Of a stretch of 64,000 nucleotides of DNA, positions 52,406 through 60,410 are shown one piece after another. The position numbers and the translations under genes are program-made. Position 1 is the stretch's first letter, and every line of letters starts with the position of its first letter. Source of the DNA: Fischerella sp. JS2. Lineage in GTDB: Bacteria; Cyanobacteriota; Cyanobacteriia; Cyanobacteriales; Nostocaceae. The stretch is from NCBI RefSeq assembly GCF_032393985.1, contig NZ_CP135918.1, positions 5,891,724 to 5,955,723 on the forward strand, read 5' to 3'. The notes below the pieces were generated by a model. The model did no database searches and had not been told where the DNA came from. It was given only the letters and a program-made list of their open reading frames with translations.

Positions 52406-53257
52406 GTGACTAAACTGACGGGAAAAACTGATTGGTCAACGTCCGTAAACACTCCAAACTCGTCTATATTGTCAACTCGGGGACTCACGCGCCGCTTTGA
52501 CAAGTTCACAGCAGTTGATAACTTAAATATTTCCGTAGCACCTGGAGAAGTATTTGGCTTGCTAGGACCCAATGGAGCCGGCAAAAGTACAGTAATTAAG
52601 ATGTTGACAACCCTGTTACTACCAAGCGCTGGTCAGGCAACTCTAGCTGGCTATGATATGACTCATCAATCTGATGCAGTTAGAAGAGTCATCGGTTATG
52701 TACCCCAAGCTCTTTCTGCTGATGGCAGCCTTACAGGCTACGAGAATCTTTTAATTTTTGCCAAGTTGTATGATGTTTCATCGAAGCGACGCCAACAGCG
52801 CATCCATGATGTGCTGGAGTTCATGGGTTTGCACTCAGTAGCCCATCGTTTGGTCAGAACTTACTCTGGCGGCATGATTCGCAAGCTAGAAATAGCCCAA
52901 TCTATCTTACATCGACCGCAGATTTTGTTTTTAGATGAGCCAACAGTAGGACTTGATCCAGTTGCTCGTACTCAGGTTTGGCAACTTGTGCAAGAACTCC
53001 ATGCTAACTATGGCACAACTATATTTTTAACTACCCACTTTTTAGAAGAAGCTGATAGTTTGTGTAACCGCGTGACAATTATGAACCAGAGTAAGGAAGT
53101 TGTCACTGGCACACCTCAAGAATTAAAAGCTGCGATCGCTAAACCAAACGCAACCTTAGATGATGTGTTTATTTACTACACAGGGGATGAATTAGCATTG
53201 GGAGTTAGTTACCATGACACCGCAAGAACCAGACGTAATGCTCAACGGTTGGGTTGA
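52406..53257 (+). CDS. ABC transporter ATP-binding protein (drug-efflux DrrA type)
   Basis: 283 residues from GTG 52406. Walker A is FGLLGPNGAGKSTVIKML, the Q-loop lies in VIGYVPQALSADGSLTGYEN, the signature is RTYSGGMIRKLEIAQSILHR, Walker B is QILFLDEPTVGLDPVAR and the H-loop is FLTTHFLEEADSLCNRVTI. The C-terminal PNATLDDVFIYYTGDEL is typical of the DrrA/NodI group. Pairs with the permease encoded next, whose start overlaps this gene by 44 bases, so they are translationally coupled. Probably exports a hydrophobic compound. Confidence 0.93.
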   Translation: MTKLTGKTDWSTSVNTPNSSILSTRGLTRRFDKFTAVDNLNISVAPGEVFGLLGPNGAGKSTVIKMLTTLLLPSAGQATLAGYDMTHQSDAVRRVIGYVPQALSADGSLTGYENLLIFAKLYDVSSKRRQQRIHDVLEFMGLHSVAHRLVRTYSGGMIRKLEIAQSILHRPQILFLDEPTVGLDPVARTQVWQLVQELHANYGTTIFLTTHFLEEADSLCNRVTIMNQSKEVVTGTPQELKAAIAKPNATLDDVFIYYTGDELALGVSYHDTARTRRNAQRLG

Positions 53258-54068
53258 CAAAAGACCAGCTCATCAAAACAATATTATCTGTGCGATCGCT
53301 CAACTAATCAGGAAAACTCTTGTTGTCGCTGAACTAGAAGTACGTAAACTCCGCCACGATCCTTACGATTTACTAATACGAGGTGTACAGCCTGCATTAT
53401 GGCTATTAGTCTTTGGACAAGTCTTCACCCGCACTCGTGCTATTGAGACAGGGAACTTATCTTATTTGGAGTTTATGGCTCCTGGTATTCTCGCTCAAAG
53501 TGTGCTGTTTATGGCAATTTTCACTGGTGGTATGACGCTGATTTGGGAGCGAGATTTGGGAATTGTGCATAAATTCCTCGCTAGTCCTACACCTCGTGCC
53601 GCGATGGTGTTGGGTAAAGCTCTAGGTTGTGGTGTACGATGCTTATCACAGATAGTAATCATTTATGGATTGGCACTGCTGTTAGGTGTCAAGTTAAATC
53701 TCAGTCCCTTAGCTTTACTTCAAGTATTAGTAATTGTGCTGTTAGGTGCTGGTTGTTTTTGCATTTTCTCGCTGATCATTGGCTGTCTAGTAAAAACCCG
53801 AGAACGATTTACCGGAATTGGGCAATTGTTGACTATGCCATTATTTTTCGCTAGCAATGCCATCTATCCCATATCACTCATGCCAAACTGGTTGCAGTTC
53901 ATTTCCCATGTCAACCCCTTGACTTACCAAGTTGATGCTCTACGCGGTACGATGCTAGCAAATGGCTCTAGTCTATATGGGTTTGGTCTAGATTGTATAA
54001 TTCTCTTGCTAACATTGATAGGCTTAACAATCATCTGTGGAAAACTTTATCCACGGGTGGCGATGTAA
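53214..54068 (+). CDS. ABC-2 type permease (DrrB type)
   Basis: 284 residues with six membrane helices after a soluble start: LLIRGVQPALWLLVFGQVFT, YLEFMAPGILAQSVLFMAIF, then GGMTLIWERDLGIVHKFLAS, the usual ABC-2 signature. Partner of the preceding ATPase in a two-gene exporter. The ATG at 53214 overlaps the ATPase frame. Followed after 19 bases by a MarR regulator, so all belong to one operon. Confidence 0.92.
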   Translation: MTPQEPDVMLNGWVDKRPAHQNNIICAIAQLIRKTLVVAELEVRKLRHDPYDLLIRGVQPALWLLVFGQVFTRTRAIETGNLSYLEFMAPGILAQSVLFMAIFTGGMTLIWERDLGIVHKFLASPTPRAAMVLGKALGCGVRCLSQIVIIYGLALLLGVKLNLSPLALLQVLVIVLLGAGCFCIFSLIIGCLVKTRERFTGIGQLLTMPLFFASNAIYPISLMPNWLQFISHVNPLTYQVDALRGTMLANGSSLYGFGLDCIILLLTLIGLTIICGKLYPRVAM

Positions 54069-54087
54069 TCAGGAGAATCACAGTCTC

Positions 54088-54549
54088 ATGAAGCTCGGTA
54101 AAACTTCTCAAGAATGTGCCGCTAGAGTAATGGAAACAATTCCACTATTAATGCGGTTTATCCGAGCTGATATGCGGACTCACAGTGCTGACTCTTTGTC
54201 TATACCTCAGCTGCGATCGCTAGCATTTCTCAAGCGCAATCCTGGCGCTTCATTATCTGAGGTAGCAGAACATCTCGGCGTCACTTGTGCTACCGCATCA
54301 ACAACAATAGAACGACTAGTACAACGCCATCTGGTACAACGCACCGATCATCCCCAAGAACGGCGACGAGTTGTTCTCAATTTAACTGAAGAAGGTAAGC
54401 AACTTCTTGAGCAATCTCAACAAAAAACTCGCGCTCATATTGCTGAAATTTTAAAAGATTTGACACCAGAACAAGTATCACAAATTGAAGAAGGTTTGGC
54501 TCTACTCAAAAATGTCTTCGAGCAAACAGAAGTTCCCAAAGCTCCTTAA
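54088..54549 (+). CDS. MarR-family transcriptional regulator
   Basis: 153 residues from ATG 54088 with AGGAG upstream; an earlier ATG at 54037 overlaps the permease. Winged helix-turn-helix: LSIPQLRSLAFLKRNPGASL, SEVAEHLGVTCATASTTIER, LVQRTDHPQERRRVVLNLTE (wing). MarR proteins usually repress adjacent efflux genes until a ligand binds. Located between an ABC exporter and an MFS exporter on the same strand, it most likely controls both. Confidence 0.92.
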   Translation: MKLGKTSQECAARVMETIPLLMRFIRADMRTHSADSLSIPQLRSLAFLKRNPGASLSEVAEHLGVTCATASTTIERLVQRHLVQRTDHPQERRRVVLNLTEEGKQLLEQSQQKTRAHIAEILKDLTPEQVSQIEEGLALLKNVFEQTEVPKAP

Positions 54550-55783
54550 AACAGAAGTTGCACAACAAGATCCCTTTGCAGCCCTAAGATATCGAGATTA
54601 TCGACTATTTACAATTGGGCGTGTACTCCTGTTTACAGGTTCACAAATGCAGACTATAGCGATTGGTTGGGAACTGTATGAACGTACCAACTCAGCTATG
54701 GTGTTAGGTGGGGTGGGGCTGGCGCAAGTTCTGCCGATGATTGCTCTGACTTTGATTGCCGGACATGTCGCCGACAAGAGCGATCGCAAACACACCATGT
54801 TACTTTCCATCATGTTGCTAGTGCTTTGCTCGCTGGCTTTGGCTGTTATTTCCTACTATCAGGGTTCAGTTGTTCTGGTTTATACCTTCTTACTGTTAAC
54901 AGGCATTGCTAGAGCGTTCTTGAAACCTGCCAGTGATGCTTTGATGTGGCAATTGATACCAAAAAGTATTTTTACTAATGCTGCCACTTGGAATAGTATA
55001 AGCTTTCAGCTAGCAACAGTAATTGGGCCGGCCTTAGGAGGATTTGCGATCGCTATTTTGGGAAGTGCCACAAGGGTATATGTGTTAGCGGCGATCGCAT
55101 CATTTTTGTGTTTTGCTTTAACAGTAGCAATTAAAGACCAAAAAACTACTTTTACCAAAGAACCAATATCCCTAAAAGCTTTATCTGCTGGTGCAAAGTT
55201 TGTCTGGCAGAACCAGGTTATTTTAGCAGCAATCACCTTGGATCTGTTTGCTGTCTTGCTAGGGGGTGCAGTTGCACTATTACCCATTTTTGCTAAAGAT
55301 ATTTTGCAGGTAGGCCCAGTCGAGTTGGGATATCTACAAGCAGCTCCATCTATAGGTGCATTAATTATGGCAGTGGCTTTGGCACACTTACCACCGTTAC
55401 GCAAACCTGGGCCAGCTTTACTGTGGTCGGTGGTTGGTTTTGGTATCGTCACGATAATCTTTGGGCTATCTCGTTGGTTTTGGCTATCACTGCTGATGCT
55501 GGCATTAAGTGGGGCTTTGGATAGTATCAGCGTTGTAATTCGCCATACTTTAGTGCAGATTCGCACACCTAATCATTTACGCGGTCGAGTTGCTGCCATT
55601 AACAGCGTATTTATCAGTGCCTCAAATGAGTTGGGAGGTTTTGAGTCAGGTTTAACTGCTGCATTATTCGGCCCAGTAATCTCTGTGGTTGGTGGGGGAA
55701 TTGGTACAATTATCGTGGTAATTGCAACAGCTATGATTTGGCCAGAAATTCGGAAGTTAGGGGCGTTGCATGAGTATGAATAA
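54512..55783 (+). CDS. Major facilitator efflux protein (EntS-like MFS)
   Basis: 423 residues from ATG 54512; an ATG at 54485 gives nine more. Twelve helices. Start region DPFAALRYRDYRLFTIGRVL and the cytoplasmic loop HVADKSDRKHTMLL match MFS_3/EntS-type exporters. It overlaps the end of marR by 38 bases in another frame, a sign of coupling. Likely exports a drug or siderophore-like compound under MarR control. Confidence 0.9.
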   Translation: MSSSKQKFPKLLKTEVAQQDPFAALRYRDYRLFTIGRVLLFTGSQMQTIAIGWELYERTNSAMVLGGVGLAQVLPMIALTLIAGHVADKSDRKHTMLLSIMLLVLCSLALAVISYYQGSVVLVYTFLLLTGIARAFLKPASDALMWQLIPKSIFTNAATWNSISFQLATVIGPALGGFAIAILGSATRVYVLAAIASFLCFALTVAIKDQKTTFTKEPISLKALSAGAKFVWQNQVILAAITLDLFAVLLGGAVALLPIFAKDILQVGPVELGYLQAAPSIGALIMAVALAHLPPLRKPGPALLWSVVGFGIVTIIFGLSRWFWLSLLMLALSGALDSISVVIRHTLVQIRTPNHLRGRVAAINSVFISASNELGGFESGLTAALFGPVISVVGGGIGTIIVVIATAMIWPEIRKLGALHEYE

Positions 55784-55972
55784 AAAATGAGTTTGAAGAC
55801 CTGGACAAAATTCTTACCACTGCCTCTAAGTATGGTATCGAGATCATCCCTCTCCCACCTGGGCAGCAATCATGCGATCGCAAAACAACATAATACTAGT
55901 TATTGGTAAAATATACGGTAAACTTATCGAGTTAAAGTTATTTCTATATTATATAGAGGAATAAACATAAAC

Positions 55973-57163
55973 GTGACTCCAACAGGAAAGCAGAAAATTT
56001 CAGATAGAGCAAACCAGTTCACAGAGTCAGTCATTCGCGAAATGACTAGAATGGCATTGCAATACGATGCTGTGAATTTGGCACAGGGATTTCCTGATTT
56101 TCCTTGTCCACCCCAGTTAAAACAGGCAGCTTGCGAAGCAATTCAGGAAGACATTAATCAGTACGCAATTACCTGGGGCGATAAAGCCTTTCGTCATGCG
56201 ATTGCAGAAAAACTCCATTGGTACTTGGGCTTAGATATTGATCCGGAACGACAAATTACCGTCACCTGTGGTTCAACAGAAGCAATGGCAGCTGTCATGC
56301 TGGCAACTCTAAATCCAGGTGACGAAGTGATTGTGTTTGAACCGTATTATGAAAACTACGGGCCTGATACGATTTTAGCCAGTGCAACTCCTCGTTACGT
56401 CTCGCTGCATCCACCCGACTGGACATTTGATCAAGCACAACTGCGTCGCGCATTTAATGAACGCACCAAAGCCATTATCATTAATACACCCCATAACCCA
56501 ACCGGGAAAGTATTTTCTTGTGCAGAACTAACTTTAATCGCTGAACTTTGTCAGCAGTGGGATGTGTTGGTATTTACAGACGAAATCTATGAACACATTC
56601 TCTATGACGGAACGCAGCATATTGCAATGGCAACTTTGCCAGGCATGTCTGAGCGAACTGTTACTATTAATGGTCTTTCCAAGACTTACAGTGTGACTGG
56701 TTGGCGAGTTGGTTATATTCTGGCAAACCCAGAATTAACAGGAGCAATTCGTAAGGTTCATGACTTTCTCACCGTTGGCGCACCTGCACCTTTGCAAAGA
56801 GCAGGAGTAGCAGCCATGCAACTTCCTGTGAATTATTATGAAGAACTAGCAAAGCTTTATCAGCAAAAGCGAGACAATATCTTGCAAATTTTGGATGTGG
56901 TGGGAATTCCTTGTTTTGTACCCAAAGGAGCCTACTATGTGTTTGCGGATATCTCGCGTTTTGGTTACAACAATGCTATGGAATTTACTGAATATTTAAT
57001 TAAAGAGATTGGTGTGGCTGTGGTTCCCGGTTCTAGCTTTTTCTCACAATCAGAGGCGGGTAGAAAGTTTATCAGGTTCTGTTTTAGTAAGAAGCCAGAA
57101 ACTTTGGCAAAGGCAAAAGAGCGATTGTTGAAGTTGCACTCAGTTTTACAAGCTGCCAATTAA
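55973..57163 (+). CDS. Class I/II PLP-dependent aminotransferase
   Basis: 396 residues from GTG 55973. Fold type I signs are VNLAQGFPDFPCPPQLKQAA, CGSTEAMAAVMLATLNPGDE, IIINTPHNPTGKVFS, LVFTDEIYEHILYDG (PLP-ring Asp) and the Schiff-base Lys in TINGLSKTYSVTGWRVGYI, with Arg in KFIRFCFSKK for the carboxylate. Closest by pattern to methionine/kynurenine-type aminotransferases (YbdL, KAT). It probably transaminates methionine or aromatic amino acids; the exact substrate is not clear. The next sequence on the other strand is an epimerase remnant. Confidence 0.92.
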   Translation: MTPTGKQKISDRANQFTESVIREMTRMALQYDAVNLAQGFPDFPCPPQLKQAACEAIQEDINQYAITWGDKAFRHAIAEKLHWYLGLDIDPERQITVTCGSTEAMAAVMLATLNPGDEVIVFEPYYENYGPDTILASATPRYVSLHPPDWTFDQAQLRRAFNERTKAIIINTPHNPTGKVFSCAELTLIAELCQQWDVLVFTDEIYEHILYDGTQHIAMATLPGMSERTVTINGLSKTYSVTGWRVGYILANPELTGAIRKVHDFLTVGAPAPLQRAGVAAMQLPVNYYEELAKLYQQKRDNILQILDVVGIPCFVPKGAYYVFADISRFGYNNAMEFTEYLIKEIGVAVVPGSSFFSQSEAGRKFIRFCFSKKPETLAKAKERLLKLHSVLQAAN

Positions 57164-57207
57164 GTGGAAATCCCCACTTGCTTCGCTAAAGTTGGCGATA
57201 GTCGCAA

Positions 57208-57435
57208 TTATGTTCTTAGCCAATCAAGCACTGATGAATAGCTAGGTATCCATCCAAGAACGTTTCTAGCTTTATCGGAACGAATACGGCTATTAGAACC
57301 AAAAGCAAAGTGAGCCGCTTGTTGTCCCCATTCTTGAACTGCTTCCTCGATTGTCCATGTTTGCACTGCACCGTCAAAGCCTAGTTCACGATGGATTGCC
57401 TCAGCAATATCTTTAAAGCTAGCTTCGCCGTTTTC
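57208..57435 (-). pseudogene. NAD-dependent epimerase remnant, C-terminal piece
   Basis: Reads ENGEASFKDIAEAIHRELGF, then TWTIEEAVQEWGQQAAHFAF and RSDKARNVLGWIPSYSSVLD to a stop. This is the C-terminal end of an extended SDR epimerase. Its upstream continuation is found at 59260-59607, on the other side of an IS200/IS605 element. Joining the two at 57435/59260 gives an in-frame AGSFFFENGEASF, so the element split one gene. Confidence 0.85.
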
Positions 57436-57541
57436 TATCTTAATGGAGCATTCTTGACTCCCGTTACAGTCGCCGGACTTAACGGGAGATGAATTGCGAC
57501 CAATATAAAATTGAGCGCAGCGAATCAATGTGCGTGGAAGT

Positions 57542-57949
57542 TCAAAGGTTCTCAACGTAATTTTTTAATTGTTCAACCGTGACACCTCCACAACTAGCTA
57601 CAAAATACGCACCAGTCCAAAAGTAAGGCTTATTATAGAAGTATTTTTTAGCCAACCAAGGAAACTCTTTACGAATTAATCTACTGCTCACTGTTTTAAT
57701 ATTTCCAATCAGTGTTGAGAGTGGTTTGTCTGGTTTGTAGTCAATTAATAAATGTACATGGTCTGCTTCACCATTGAACTCTAACAACTCACAGTCCCAT
57801 TTTTTTAGGGTATCTGTGATTATTTCTTTTAGTCTGTTTAGTATTTCTGCATTAATAGCTTTTCTGCGGTACTTTACAACTAAGACGATATGAGCGTTAA
57901 GTCTGTAAACAGACCTAAAACCATAATTGTAAATATATTGACGAGAGAT
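57542..57949 (-). pseudogene. tnpA: IS200/IS605 TnpA (HUH Y1 transposase), start codon apparently lost
   Basis: An open frame reads SRQYIYNYGFRSVYRLNAHI, VLVVKYRRKAINAEILNRLK, then the HUH motif GEADHVHLLIDY, FWTGAYFVASCGGVTVEQLK and the catalytic Tyr in LKNYVENL. All catalytic residues are present. The codon where the family start Met would be is ATC (57947-57949), and the frame has no ATG or GTG up to the stop at 57980. The first in-frame TTG (57785-57787) would remove half of the protein. Either the start has mutated or a rare codon is used. Confidence 0.7.
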
Positions 57950-57993
57950 AGCGGTAAGCAGTATCTTACCATAAGTTTCTCAAAATTATATTG

Positions 57994-59245
57994 ATGTTAG
58001 ACGTACTGAAGGTCAGAATTTATCCCAACAAAGAGCAAGAAATATCTTTAGCTAAAAGCTTTGGATGTTCTCGCTTTGTTTGGAATTTCTACCTCAATAA
58101 AACCAATACTCAATACGAAGAAACGGGTAAAGGTATGACTTACTGCCAGATGGCTAAAGACCTTACCCAATTGAAGAAACTAACTAATTATAAATGGCTA
58201 CAAGAACCAACTGCTGCTGTTCTACAACAGTCACTCAAGAATTTGGAATCTGCGTTTAAAAACTTTTTCTCTAAAAGTACTGGATTTCCAAAATTCAAGA
58301 ACAAGCACTCTAAGTAATCAATCCGATTTCCTGAAAGTTGTTCAATTAAAGATGGTGGATTAAAGCTACCTAAGCTTGGCATTGTTAAAGCTAGTCTTTC
58401 AAAAAATATTAATGGCAAGATTAAATCTGTAACTGTTTCTAAGACAAGCACAGATAAATATTTTGCTGCAATCTTATTTGAGACAAAAGATTTAACAACC
58501 AATAAACAAGGTAAGATATCGGGAATTGACCTTGGGTTGACCAGTTTGATAACTGTGTTTGATGGTGAAACCTGTTATAAGGTTGACCCAATCAAACCCA
58601 CGAGAAAATATGCCAAACGACTACGAATTAGACAGAAATCTCTGTCTCGTAAAGTTAAAGGGTCTAACAATAGGCGTAAAGCAGTTAAAGTAGTTGCTAG
58701 GGTTCACGAAAAAATATCTAATACAAGATTTTCTCCATAAACTCTCACGAAACTTATGTGATGAAAACCAAGTCATAGTAGCTGAGAAGCTTTGTGTTAA
58801 GGGATTAGCTCGTACCAAATTCGCCAAATCAATACATGATGCTGGTTTTGGTATGCTGCTTAATTTCATCAGCTACAAACTAAACAGACAAGGGAGTAAA
58901 TTTGTTCAACTTGACAGATTCTTTCCCTGTTCAAAGCTTTGTTCATGTTGCGGTCATAAAAATGATTTTCTGAATTTAAGTATCCGTGAGTGGATTTGTC
59001 CGAGTTGCCAAACACCCCATGACAGGGATGAAAATGCTTCACGAAACTTGAGGACACAACGGATAAGAATATTGTCAGCAAATACTGTGGGACACACAGA
59101 AGTTCAAGCTTGTGGAGAAGCAGTAAGACTCGTTGGCACTTGTGCCAAAAAGAGGCAGTGCGGTCTTGGGGTTTCCCCAAGTAGAGTAACTGCCGTGCGT
59201 GTTTCTGAGAAGCAAGAATCTCCCGCTACATTGCGAAGCAATTAG
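57994..59245 (+). pseudogene. tnpB: TnpB (RuvC-type RNA-guided nuclease ancestor of Cas12), inactivated
   Basis: The intact sense would be about 410 residues. Part 1 (LDVLKVRIYPNKEQEISLAK...) stops at TAA 58315-58317, where reading through continues with SIRFPESCSIKDGGLKLPKL; CAA to TAA is the probable change. Part 2 includes the RuvC Asp in SGIDLGLTSLI and ends in FSP* near 58740. There a duplicated ACAAG has apparently lost one five-base copy. Part 3 has the RuvC Glu in VIVAEKLCVKGLAR, the zinc finger CSCCGHKNDF...CPSCQ and the Asp in HDRDENASRNL. All catalytic residues survive, so the gene decayed recently. Confidence 0.85.
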
Positions 59246-59259
59246 CGGGGGAGTGTCAA

Positions 59260-59607
59260 GAAAAAGAATGATCCAGCAGAAGCTTTTTCAAGTGCAAGCA
59301 AGTAGGCATTCACAAGATCGTCAATATGGACGGTTGACCAAACATTTTCTCCTTTACCAATGTATCTAGCTGCCCGATATTTCTTTGCAACTGCAATCAT
59401 CCGAGGGACTTGAATGCTTTCGGTATGTAAACCTGTCCCATGACCATAGATTAAGCAGGGACATAAAACTACAGAATATACTTCCCGAGTAACACCTATA
59501 ATCACATGAGTATCAATCGCCACTCGTCCAATTTTTTCAAAACGAATAGGACGTGGAATATCTTCATGAAAAATGCTGGAACTATATTCACCAGCCGCGC
59601 GATCGCT
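59260..59607 (-). pseudogene. NAD-dependent epimerase remnant, middle piece
   Basis: Reads AAGEYSSSIFHEDIPRPIRF, SVVLCPCLIYGHGTGLHTES, KGENVWSTVHIDDLVNAYLL, ALEKASAGSFF, typical of the middle of an extended SDR epimerase. The Rossmann N-terminus is absent. Upstream, at about 59608, it continues without a stop into a thioredoxin-like redoxin piece, which shows a deletion that joined two genes in frame. Confidence 0.8.
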
Positions 59608-59792
59608 CAACACATCTTCAATAGCTGCTCGTAAATCACCTCCAGTTACAGGTATACCGTTATTAGGATGGCTGTCGTCTAGTTGTCCGCGATAGACCAG
59701 CTTTCGGCCAGCATCAAATAAAAAAAGTCTGGAGTACAAGCAGCAAAAAAGTTCTTTGCCGTTTTCTGCGTTTCGTCAAAAAGCAAAGGATA
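59608..59792 (-). pseudogene. Thioredoxin-like (AhpC/TSA-type redoxin) remnant
   Basis: Two frames joined by a one-base slip. The first reads [20 protein letters not shown] then PDFF. The second reads [20 protein letters not shown] then NNGIPVTGGDLRAAIEDVL. The slip occurs in a run of seven T where eight would keep the frame. The order and sequence match the second half of a cyanobacterial redoxin of the CTPDFFLFD type. The N-terminal half is missing and the next bases belong to a reversed cytochrome c6 piece. Confidence 0.75.
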
Positions 59793-59794
59793 AG

Positions 59795-59986
59795 ATAAAT
59801 CCAACTCTTAAAAGCTTGAATAAGAGTGATTTGGAAAAAAATGGGATGAACTCAGCAGAGGCAATAATTGCCCAAGTTACGAATGGTAAAAATGCTATGC
59901 CTGCCTTCAAAGCTCGTTTAAAACCAGAGCAAATTGAAGATGTAGCAGCATATGTCCTCGGACAAGCCGATAAAAGCTGGAATTAA
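59795..59986 (+). pseudogene. Cytochrome c6 C-terminal remnant
   Basis: Reads [60 protein letters not shown] and SWN. This is the C-terminal half of a cytochrome c6 (PetJ), including the axial Met in NAMPAFK. The signal peptide and CxxCH heme site are lost; the frame before INP runs into antisense redoxin DNA. It cannot make a functional cytochrome. Confidence 0.85.
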
Positions 59987-60072
59987 AGCCACAACAAGGC
60001 TGATTTTAATAGCTAGGTAGGGCATATACCTTACCTGCTGTATTTGTTCTGCGAGTAGTGCGAGATATATCT

Positions 60073-60222
60073 ATGAATCGCTTGTTTCGATTGATTCTCG
60101 ATTTTGGCATTGCCATTGCACTCGCCTGTTTTTTTATCTGTTCACCCGCACATTCTTTACTAATTCCCAGTCCTAAAATCACAACAAATGTTAATTCTAA
60201 ACCTGTTAATGTACTTTGCTGA
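60073..60222 (+). CDS. Small exported peptide, 49 residues, unknown
   Basis: Reads MNRLFRLILDFGIAIALACF then FICSPAHSLLIPSPKITTNV to LC. A basic start and one hydrophobic core form a signal peptide with possible cleavage after AHS. The tail is short. It lies 86 bases after the cytochrome c6 remnant and could itself be the 5' piece of a broken gene. Not recognised. Confidence 0.4.
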   Translation: MNRLFRLILDFGIAIALACFFICSPAHSLLIPSPKITTNVNSKPVNVLC

Positions 60223-60410
60223 TTAATCTCGATTTAGTGATAGAGACAACCTATTTTTATCCTGATACCTCTGCACTTTTATTTAATACAAAATAATGTC
60301 TCCTTTACCTGACTATCGTCCTCAGCGACTCTCCCTTTATTTCCAGACTGCTATTTAAACTAAACAATATAGTTTGCACTTAGTGACAGCTTTGCCAGCT
60401 CTTCCCCTGA

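Larger units (their letters stand above)
57436..59259 (+). mobile_element. IS200/IS605-type element with tnpA and tnpB, both damaged
   Basis: About 1.82 kb. Hairpin ends are present: CTCCCGTTA...TAACGGGAG at 57458-57488 on the left and CCCGCTA...TAGCGGG at 59222-59249 on the right. The right end closes with TCAA, as in IS608-like elements. The tnpA frame runs left and tnpB runs right. Boundaries were set by requiring the split epimerase to rejoin in frame; a few bases of uncertainty remain, and no target duplication is expected for this family. Confidence 0.8.

Noticed and set aside
55006-55566. Reverse open frame of 186 codons inside the MFS gene
   Set aside because: Antisense shadow; its composition mirrors the hydrophobic codons of the transporter on the other strand.
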